Source: Bacteroidota bacterium
Lineage (GTDB): Bacteria > Bacteroidota > Bacteroidia > Chitinophagales > Saprospiraceae
DNA: 64,000 bases
Assembly (NCBI GenBank): GCA_016124585.1
Contig: WGNL01000021.1
Coordinates: 1-64,000, forward strand
Reading direction: 5' to 3'
The notes beneath the pieces are model-generated. The model searched no databases, had not been told where the DNA came from, and was given only the letters and a program-made list of their open reading frames with translations. Shown one piece after another: positions 33,948 through 42,800 of the stretch. Both the position numbers and the translations under genes were made by a program. The first letter of the stretch is position 1, and each line of letters opens with the position of its first letter.

Positions 33948-33980
33948 CAAGGTTAGCGCAAATTTGTGGCAATCAGCAAA
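33948..33980 (-). promoter_or_regulatory. Promoter of coiled-coil/OmpA operon
   Basis: On the minus strand a TTTG (33977-33980) is followed after 21 bases by TAACCTTG (33948-33955), one mismatch from TAnnTTTG. It lies about 53 bases before the ATG at 33895. Confidence 0.6.
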
Positions 33981-34049
33981 TCGCAACGACCAAATTTACA
34001 CAAAGGACGATAAAACAGGAGAATTGTGCAAAGGAAGAAAATTTGTAAA

Positions 34050-34087
34050 TAAAAAAAGCCTCCAAGTTTGGGGAAACTCGAAGGCTT
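34050..34087 (-). terminator. Orphan minus-strand intrinsic terminator
   Basis: Read on the minus strand, AAGCCTTCGAGTTT, a CCCC loop and AAACTTGGAGGCTT pair with two mismatches or wobbles and are followed by a run of seven T. No open frame ends just before it on that strand. Confidence 0.8.
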
Positions 34088-34278
34088 CAAGGTTTGAAGG
34101 GGTTGGTTTGGCTAACGGGGTCAAAACATGGTTTGCCAAGGGTTAAATAATGGTTTTCAAAAAGGGTAAAATGAAATTAAAGGGTTTGGTAATTTGGGGT
34201 TAATTGGTTGACTGAGGTTTAATTAAAAGCATTTTGGATATGTTGGTTTCTAAGGGCAATTAACAATTGGGTGTTTGT
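34051..34278 (-). ncRNA. Candidate small RNA or attenuated leader
   Basis: The minus strand has a promoter (34284-34315) and an intrinsic terminator (34050-34087) with about 228 bases between and no open frame longer than about ten codons. The predicted transcript is poor in G and repeats CAAACC and AACCC words (for example three times at 34088-34140), so it should be mostly unstructured until the terminator. It could be a trans-acting small RNA, an RNA sponge, or a leader that attenuates expression of the operon starting at 33895. No known RNA family was recognised. The boundaries are predicted from the promoter and terminator positions. Confidence 0.5.
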
Positions 34279-34283
34279 TGAGA

Positions 34284-34315
34284 CAAAGATATTACCGTAC
34301 TACCCAGAAATTCAA
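34284..34315 (-). promoter_or_regulatory. Promoter TTG-N21-TATCTTTG
   Basis: On the minus strand TTG (34313-34315) is followed after 21 bases by TATCTTTG (34284-34291), an exact match to the Bacteroidota promoter pattern. It points towards the orphan terminator at 34050-34087, not towards an open frame. Confidence 0.65.
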
Positions 34316-34362
34316 TTACAATTTTTTTGAGTTTTTCCAGCGGTTAATCTAAGTTTTGAAAA

Positions 34363-34386
34363 CCCTTGCCCGAAATTGGGCAAGGG
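34363..34386 (-). terminator. Intrinsic terminator
   Basis: CCCTTGCCC (34363-34371) and GGGCAAGGG (34378-34386) pair perfectly around six bases. On the minus strand a TTTTC stretch follows, after the stop of the fibronectin-like gene. Confidence 0.85.
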
Positions 34387-34422
34387 ATATCCAAGCCTAG
34401 GCTTGGTGGAAATCAAAAATTA

Positions 34423-35240
34423 TCAAAGGCAACCATCACATTGGGTTACTGTAATGGAACAACCTCTTGGTAATGAAAATGAAATATCGGCCCCAGTTGC
34501 AGTCTTGTTAATAAAAACATCATAAAGATCAGGAAGCCTACCTTTAAGTTTATTGCACTGAGGTTCTCTGGTTGGTGCACTGTAATTGTCGCAATCAGGG
34601 CATTCAGGATTTCCAATTTCTTTGCAAATAGGTATGTTTACATTGAAATTGCCTGAAGTACTTTCAAATTCAGTTTGAATAATAAACCAATAAGTTTTAG
34701 AGCCAGTAGCTGATGTACAAGTCATTTCCACTTTATACAATTGCAAGGCATCAGGAACACTGAAAACACCACCTACAACTGGCACGGCGGTACCAACACA
34801 AGGGCAGCTTGCATCTTTGCATGCTGGGGTCATCATAATAATATCCTCTATGACAATTGGACAAGTTTCTGCAGTTCTTGCTAATGTGCCAATTGAACAA
34901 TCATTACAAAGTGACGAAATGACTGATTTGTAAATATGTGTTGCTTGTAAATTACCTGATGCTAGAGTATAAGATGTACCTGTAACTTTCTTATTGATAA
35001 GTACTGGCGTAGTCCCGTCAGTTAGGTCGTAAACGTTAAGTAAGTATGATTGGGCAGATTCTACATTATCCAATTCAACAATAAACTGTCATTTTGTAGA
35101 ACAGAAGTGAAATTGCTTGGCGCATCCAATGTACATGGCTGCGAACTAGCATTAGTGGCAGAAGTTTTAAAATAAAGGTATCCAAAAATAACAGCTGAAA
35201 TTGCTGCTATCGTAAAGCCAATTTTTAATAGTGAGTTCAT
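34423..35240 (-). pseudogene. Fibronectin-like exported protein, frameshifted
   Basis: The start is ATG 35240, encoding a membrane anchor (about residues 6-24, IGFTIAAISAVIFGYLYF) and a Ser/Asn-rich linker, then a fibronectin III-like opening, NFTSVLQNDSLLLNW, before a stop. From about 35072 the next frame continues for 216 residues with the matching fibronectin strand (NVESAQSYLLNVYDL) and a cysteine-rich tail (ECPDCD, CSITVTQCDGC). One extra G in the TGG of the first frame would join them as LNWDNVES. The lesion is a missing base at about 35070, either a real inactivating frameshift or a sequence error in a short G-run. The function is unknown. Confidence 0.7.
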
Positions 35241-35363
35241 TTTAGTCGTTTTTTAGTAGAGAAAATTAAATTGCAAATATCCTAACCACTGCAATTCATT
35301 TTGATTACATTTTTTGAAGGTTTTTCCAACCTTATACTAACTTGCCCTTGGAAATCAAAAAAA

Positions 35364-36827
35364 ATGAGAGGAGGCACACTATACAAAACACTTAGTTTAT
35401 TGGAAATTGAACAGATGCCTCGGCTGTTGCGCTTCGTCAGTTCCCCTTATTTTAATTCAGAAGTTGAAAAAGCTGAATCACCTACCGTCATCCTTTGCAA
35501 CTATCTCATTGAGCGTTTACCAATTGATGAAGATGAATTGATCGATGAAAATGACCTTTTTGAGCAGCTTTTTCCATCTAAAAAATTTGTCCAAGGCAAA
35601 GTTGACAAAGTGATGTCAGCCTTGCTAAAATTGGTCAGGTTGTTCATAATTTATGAAAACTCGGAATTTAATGAAGAAATCAATCAGTCCCTCATTCTGG
35701 CGAAATTTTTTAGAATGAAAGATTGGGATGAAAAGTTCTCATCAGAGATTATCAAAATAAAAGGAATTTTAAAAAATGCTGTACTTAAAGACGAAAACCT
35801 TTATTTTCAAACACTGGCAGCAGAACAAGAAATACATGCTTTTGAAAACAGAAAAAACTATCGAAAAGGTGATGTCAATTTATCAACACTGCTCATATCG
35901 CTCGACCAATTTTACCTCTACAATAAATATAAGTATTCTATGTTACTCATCCAACAGCAACGTTTCGTAGAAGTCAAATTAGATGAGGGCATTCTCAAGA
36001 CAAATTATATAAGAGAAGGAGTTTCCAAAAACATATTTGAGAAAAATTTGACATTGAACATTTACGAATTAATGTTGCAACTTTTAAATGGCGAAAGTGA
36101 AAATTTGCTGTTTTTATTCAATAAAGTTCAACTATTTATTGAGGCAAATATCCATTTACTCACTTTGCAAGAAGTAAAGGATATGCAAGCGTATTTGAGG
36201 AATTTTTGCACAGCACAACACAATCTTGGGGATATTAATTTTTTGGATCGCCTGTTTCAATTGTATCAACATAATTTAGAAAATGGCTATATCCATGATG
36301 ATGGGAAAATTAATGCTAGTACTTTTGTAAATATTGTATCTGTAGGTCTGCGACTAAAAAAATATGAGTGGGTAAAGGGGTTTCTTGACAAGAATAAAGG
36401 TAAAATATATGGCACACATTATACTGAAGAGGTTTATAATTTAAATGCGGCTAATTATTTTTTCCATGTTAAAGATTATGAACAATCTTGGGTTCTTCTG
36501 GACTGGACATTTGAAGACATTTATCTAAAACTTGCTTCAAAACGATTGGAAGTAAAAATACTATTTGAGCAAAATTTATTAGATATGCTGGACTCAAAGG
36601 TAAATGCCCTAAAAGTATATCTTTCCCGCACAGATAAGATGGTAATTTCAACAACAATAAAAAAAATGAACACCGCCTTTCTCAACTACCTCTCCCAAAT
36701 TCTCAACCCAAACACCCTGCACAATCGTATGCGTATCCTCAAAATCAAAGAAAAAATACTTGCTCAAAAGGCAGTGGCAGAGCGTGAATGGCTGCTCGAA
36801 AAAGTCGAGGAACTACTCCAGAAATAA
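35364..36827 (+). CDS. Large helical hypothetical protein
   Basis: A 487-residue protein of mainly alpha-helical, low-complexity composition, rich in Leu, Lys, Glu, Asn and Phe, with regular helix-loop pattern that could form a TPR-like or other helical repeat array. No signal peptide is seen, so it is probably cytoplasmic. Its opening, LYKTLSLLEIEQMPRLLRFVSSPYFNS, is reminiscent of a large paralogous set of uncharacterised saprospirian proteins, recalled from memory. The ATG at 35364 is chosen because the upstream extension from 35301 is hydrophobic but lacks a start-linked pattern. It has lower GC than the surrounding housekeeping genes. A hairpin terminator follows. Confidence 0.65.
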   Translation: MRGGTLYKTLSLLEIEQMPRLLRFVSSPYFNSEVEKAESPTVILCNYLIERLPIDEDELIDENDLFEQLFPSKKFVQGKVDKVMSALLKLVRLFIIYENSEFNEEINQSLILAKFFRMKDWDEKFSSEIIKIKGILKNAVLKDENLYFQTLAAEQEIHAFENRKNYRKGDVNLSTLLISLDQFYLYNKYKYSMLLIQQQRFVEVKLDEGILKTNYIREGVSKNIFEKNLTLNIYELMLQLLNGESENLLFLFNKVQLFIEANIHLLTLQEVKDMQAYLRNFCTAQHNLGDINFLDRLFQLYQHNLENGYIHDDGKINASTFVNIVSVGLRLKKYEWVKGFLDKNKGKIYGTHYTEEVYNLNAANYFFHVKDYEQSWVLLDWTFEDIYLKLASKRLEVKILFEQNLLDMLDSKVNALKVYLSRTDKMVISTTIKKMNTAFLNYLSQILNPNTLHNRMRILKIKEKILAQKAVAEREWLLEKVEELLQK

Positions 36828-36865
36828 AAAAACCGGGTGCCGCACTTGGCTTCACCCGGTTTTTG
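36828..36865. terminator. Bidirectional intrinsic terminator
   Basis: AAACCGGGTG (about 36830-36839) and CACCCGGTTT (36853-36862) pair perfectly, flanked by an A-run and a T-run, between the convergent helical protein and giant adhesin genes. Confidence 0.9.
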
Positions 36866-36884
36866 ATTTGGCATCTAGTTCAGT

Positions 36885-39800
36885 TTATCGCATCAAGGAA
36901 ACATCCCCTTCCAGCAGTACTTCGCTTCCGTCGATGAATTCTACCACAGCAAACCAAACAAATACTGCTGGGTTCATCAATTCATTTCTGTGTCTGCCAT
37001 CCCAACCATATGCCGGGTTGTTAGGCTCAAAATTGTGGTATTCCCACACAGTTTCACCCCAACGGTCGAACACCAAAAATTCTTTGATTTTCTGCACTTC
37101 TTTACCAGCATAAATCATGAAGACATCATTGGTACCATCTCCATTTGGTGAAAAACTGTTAGGCACATAAACTGGGTTATCCTTCTTCACAAAAACAGAT
37201 AGCAAATCATCAGCACGGCAGCCATTTTGATCGATAACTGTCACTGTCACAACCGTCTGTTGAGTCGGTTGGAACTCCTGCTCATCGCATGGCATCTCAG
37301 GGCATGGGAACAAAATGGAAGGTGTCCAAATCAAGGTATCCAGTTGCGAAGCAGAAACTGTGTACTGCGCCGTGATAGTCGCTGTTTCACCCAAATTCAC
37401 GACGAGGTCTGCACCCAAATTCACGAGGAGTTGATCAGGTGTATTCAATGTGACATTCGTCGTCCAAACGCAACCTTGACCATCCGTTACTTGAATCTGG
37501 TAAGTGCCCGGAGCCAACGGAGCAAAATAGTTCTGTGAGCCATAGTTCTGGCCATTTAACTCAAACGTGTAAGGTCCATTGGCAGGGTCGGTATTTAACG
37601 TGATGCTGCCATTTTCATCGCCAAAACAGTCTGGGTCTTCTGGCAAAACTTCTGCCTGTGGAACATTTTCGTATTGGAAAACCTCTACATCGTCACTGTT
37701 CGTACAGAAGTTGCCTAGGTCTGTGACAGTCAAAGAATATACCCCCGAAGCATTGACTGTAATGACTGGATTGGTAGGGTCAGTGATAACTACCCCAGGC
37801 ATGTCAGTGGTCCAGAAGAAGCTGACACCTACCGAGCCACTACCCGTCAAATTAAGTGGAGTTTGGTAGCAATCCAGCGTTTCATCTGATCCAGCACTCA
37901 CTGTTGGCAATGTATAATCGCCATTCACTTGTACAGCAATGCCATTGTCGCAGCCGTTAGGAGCCGTGCCAATGAGGTAGTAAGTGCCAGGCATTGTCAC
38001 TTCCGTGCTAGTACCCTGACCGACTAAGGTCGTATCCGTTCCACTGATTGTCACCCATTCAAAGGTCACACCGTTCACAGTCGAGCTACCACTGAGGGTA
38101 ACTGGTGCGCCCGAACAGTTCAACAATGGTGCAGGGTTGGCGCTCAACTGAGGGTAATCTGAATTATCATTGATAATGAGGGAAGCTGTACCGGTGCAAC
38201 CACTCGCTTGATCTGTCACCACCACGATGTACATGCCGCTGTCCTGCAACACGTAGTTCTGGCCAGTGCCAACTTGTTGCCCATTCAAGAACCAAGCATA
38301 ATCGGGGTTACTAGAGCCATTCACCGTAGCAGTCAAGGTAATTTCAGATACAACACAATCCAAAATTTCACCCGGAGAAGAAACCACCGTGGCCGTGACG
38401 TTAGTGGCAAGATTCACTACTTGAACCGTAGAAGTAGAGCTACATCCGTTGCGGGTAACCGTCAACGTATAAGTGCCAGCTGCATTGACGGTGATATTGG
38501 CAGTGGTCGAACTTCCAACAATGTTGCCGCCTTGCGAAGCGACCCAGCTGTAAGTTGAATTGGGCAAGCTAGACATGCCTTGAAGCGTCGTTTGTTGCAC
38601 TAAACAAGTTAGCGGAGCAGGTTGGGCTATGCTGGCAACTGGTACTTGGTAAAAAATAATTGGTGTGCCTGCTGAAATTCGAGTGCAAGGATCTGTCAAA
38701 ATGACGTCCCCTATCCCATCAGCATCACCAGCCACTGCCGAAACATAGTACGTGACACCGTAGCTCATGGTGTTTGCATCAAAACAAAAAGTGGGCGTAT
38801 CGCTCCGCAAAATTTCATTCACAATTTGGTTGCTAGTACCCGTGTGGAGCACGTACTGCAAAACATCGTTCGTATCGAGGTATTCCCCGAAATTAGAGTA
38901 AATGGCAGTGATACAGCCTACCCCACAATTGGACAACAGGCTATTCGACATGCTTCCAACCGATGTTACGCAGTCGTCCGTAGAAATGTTGAAAGCACAA
39001 TTCGTCGTGCAGCCATTTGCATCTGTGACGATTACGGAGTAAGGCCCTTCCGCCAAATTGCTGATTACAAACGGCCCTGCCAACACGCCATTTTGTTGTG
39101 CGCCTGGGTTCCAGTCCACAGAATACGGTGCCACTCCACCATTGATGGTCACAGTTGCCTCACCGTCGGCCATACCGGGCAGGCTCACATTGCCGGATTG
39201 GTTGCATATCAGTTGTGTAGAGGAAGTTGGTTGATTAATGACAAAACTTGCAGTACTGCTACACCCAGCAGCATCGGTGACTGTGACAGCATAACTATCG
39301 GCCGCTAGGTCGGTTGGGTCTTCCGGGCTAGTTGGCAAACTAGGTGACCAATCGTAAACGTATGGCCCTACCCCACCAGTTATTGTCAAATTGATAGAAC
39401 CTGTGTTACCTCCAAAACAAAGCACATCGGTGGGAACACCTGTCACATTTGGCGCAGGTGAATTGTTTCCTACCGTGAAGACTTCTGAAGCCGTACATGT
39501 CCCATTGTCACTAACTGTCACTTCATAATTTCCTGGCGCAAGGCCATTGATGTCTTCCGTAGTTTGACCTGTTGACCAAATAAAATTGTAACTTCCTGCG
39601 GGTGAGACGGTCAGGTTCACTGCTCCATTGCTTCCAGAACACAGTGTGTTGGCAGAGGTAGTACCAGTGAAGCTAAAAGTATTACTTGTATTGGGTACAT
39701 TGTAACTGCCCGTAGCTGTGCAACCATCACTTCCTGTAACTGTGACGGTATAAGTGCCTTGCGCAATATTGGTGAGGTCTTCCGTAATTTCAGCATTTGA

Positions 39801-42800
39801 CCAAACAAAGGTGTAAGGGGTGCTATTGCCAATTACAGTCAAATTGATGCCTCCTACACCACCGTTACAAACATCAGGGCTGACCGATTGCGTGAGCACC
39901 GGCGCACCTGTGTTGTTTCCAACGGTAAAATTCGCCTCAGCTGAACAGGTCAAACCTTGTGTTACGGTTACCGTGTAAGTCCCCGGCGAGAGTCCGGCAA
40001 TGTCTTCACTGGTCTCCATGTTTGACCAATCAAAATCATAAGTACCTGCTGGCGAGACGGTTATATTCACTAACCCATTTGGTGTGTCACAAGAGTTATT
40101 GGCTGCGGGTGTACCTGTGATATTGATAGCTACTGGGCTATCCTGCACGGTAAAATTAGCGGAAGAAACACATCCGTTTGCACCTTCCACCTGAACGGAA
40201 TAAGTACCCGGTGCAACGTTACTCAAGTCCTCTGTCGTTGGCCCTGAAGCCCAAACGAAAGTGAATGGAGAAACTCCACCACTGATGGTAAGGTCAATAT
40301 TGCCGTTGTTTTCACCACAGACAGCAGGGGTTAAGTTTGGGGAAATAACAGGGTCAAGCGTGGTACTTGTAACCGTAAAGCTGGCCGTAGAAGTACAGCT
40401 GCCACCCGCACTCACAGTAACTGTATAACTACCACCTGACAAACTTGTGAGGTCTTCAGAAGTGGCATTATTTGACCAAGTGTACGTATAAGCACCAGCG
40501 GGTGTGACGGTCAGGTCAATTGCCCCTGTCTCCACTGCACAAGAAGTATTTTCTGTTGTTACCCCATTTACACTGAATGCAATGGTATTAACTGGCACAT
40601 TGGCAGTAGTTGTGGATGAGCACCCGTTAGCACCCGTCACGGTTACGGTATAAATACCACCACCAATGTTCGAAAGGTCTTCTGTATTGGCCATGTTCGA
40701 CCAAGCAAATACATAAGGTGTGGTACTGCCGCTTACACTAAGGTCAACTGCACCATCCTCCATAAAACATACTTCAGGGGTAATGTTTTGTGACAATGTA
40801 GGTGACTCGGTGATATCGCCAACAACAAAACTCGCCGTTGCGCTGCAAGAACCTGCATCTGAAACGGTAACTGTGTAAGTGCCAGGCGTCAAGTTTGATA
40901 TATCTTCGGTTGTGGCCATGTTTGACCAAGCAATATCGTAAGTGCCGGAAGCTGGGGTTATTGTCAAATTGACGCTGCCATTTGTGGTTGCGCAGCTGCT
41001 AAGTGGTTGCGCCACTCCACTCAATGAAAAGTTCGAGCTGTTGTTGGCTACGTTGTAGCTCGCTGTGGTAGAGCAGCCATTTACCCCTGAAACGGTTACA
41101 GAATAGGTGCCCGAAGGAATATTTGTCAAGTCTTCAGTGGTCGCCATGTTCGACCAGGCGAAAGTGTATGGTGGTGTTGCGCCCGTTACAGTCAGGTCGA
41201 TGCCCCCAGTGTTCTGTGAGCAAATATCAGCAGTGATATTGTCCACCAGATTCGGGTTGGAAACGTTATTTGCAACTGTGAAGCTGGCAGTGGAGGAACA
41301 GCTTCCACCTGCACTCACGGTCACAGTGTAGGTACCTGCTACAATACTGGTAATATCTTCCGTCGTAGCCATGTTCGACCAAGCATAGGTGTAAGCTCCA
41401 GCAGGTGTGACCGTTATATTCACGCCACCATTGTTGGCGGTGCAAGATGTATTGGCAGTAGGAGTTCCCGCGATATTGGGGGAGGTATTGGTGTTGCCAA
41501 CATTGGCACTGGCCGTTGCGGAGCAACCATTCGCACCAGTGACAGTGACAGTGTATGTGCCTCCGGCAATGTTAGAAAGGTCTTCCGTGCTAGCCATGTT
41601 TGACCAAGAAATTGTATAGGGTGTAACACCTCCTGTAATTGTCAAATCAACACCACCATTGTTCAACCCGCAGGTGGCGGCAGTTGGCGTGGTACTCAAT
41701 GCAGGTGGCGATGCACTGGATGTAACTTGGTAAGTCCCCACAGCTGTACAGGAACCACCAGCACTCACAGTGACAGTGTAGGTTCCAGCTGGCACGTTGG
41801 CGAGGTCTTCCGTGGTAGCCATATTTGACCAAGCATAGGTATAACTACCTGCTGGGGTAACGGTCACATTTACCGCACCATTGGGCGAACTGCAAGAAGT
41901 ATTTGCAGCTGGCACCCCAGATATACTCAGATTTAAGTTGCTATTCGCAACGTTGACAGAAGTCGTTGCGGTACATCCTGAGAATGAAGTAACAGTTACA
42001 TCATAAAGTCCAGGCGGGATATTGTCCAAATCTTCCAAAGGGCTACCATTTGACCACAAAATGAAAAATGGTGCTTCACCTCCAAAAATATCCATGTTGA
42101 TGCTGCCATTTGATTGACCGCAAGTTGCGTTCACTGCATCAGCAGTGAGTGTTGGCAAATTGCTCATATCCGCCACCGTAAAATAGGAACCTGTGGTACA
42201 ATTTGCGCCGTAAGTAGCTGTCACTGTATAGGTTCCAGGAGCTAGGTTTTGCAAATCAGTCGATGTAGAACCGTTCGACCACTGCACCCCAGTACCCGGT
42301 GGATCTACACTCAAACTGATGCTGCCGTTTGGGAGCAAGCAGGAAGTGTTGTCATTTACAAATCCGTTTAAATTAATCTGTACTGGCACATCCATGACAT
42401 TTGCGCTAGCTGTAGCCGTACAACCAGCTGCATCGGTTACGGTCACGAAATAATTTCCGGCAGGAACTGGAGATATCAGGGTGCTTGTACTGCCATTCGA
42501 CCACATATAAGTATAGCCTGGCATTCCACCGTTCGCTTGAACTTCTGCTTCACCAGATGGCAATCCGCATTCGGTAGGTGTTACTTGTGTTACGACATTT
42601 GGCAGATTTGGCTGCGTCGGCACTGTAAAGCTGGCTTGTTGAGTACAAGAACCGCCTGCACTCACGGTGACCGAGTAGGTTCCTGCATCCAGTGGCCCGA
42701 TATTGTCCAATGTTGAGCCTGTGCTCCAAATGATGTTTAACCCAGGTGGCTGTGTTGTGATGGAAATACTACCGTTTCCAGGTCCAACACACACAGTATT

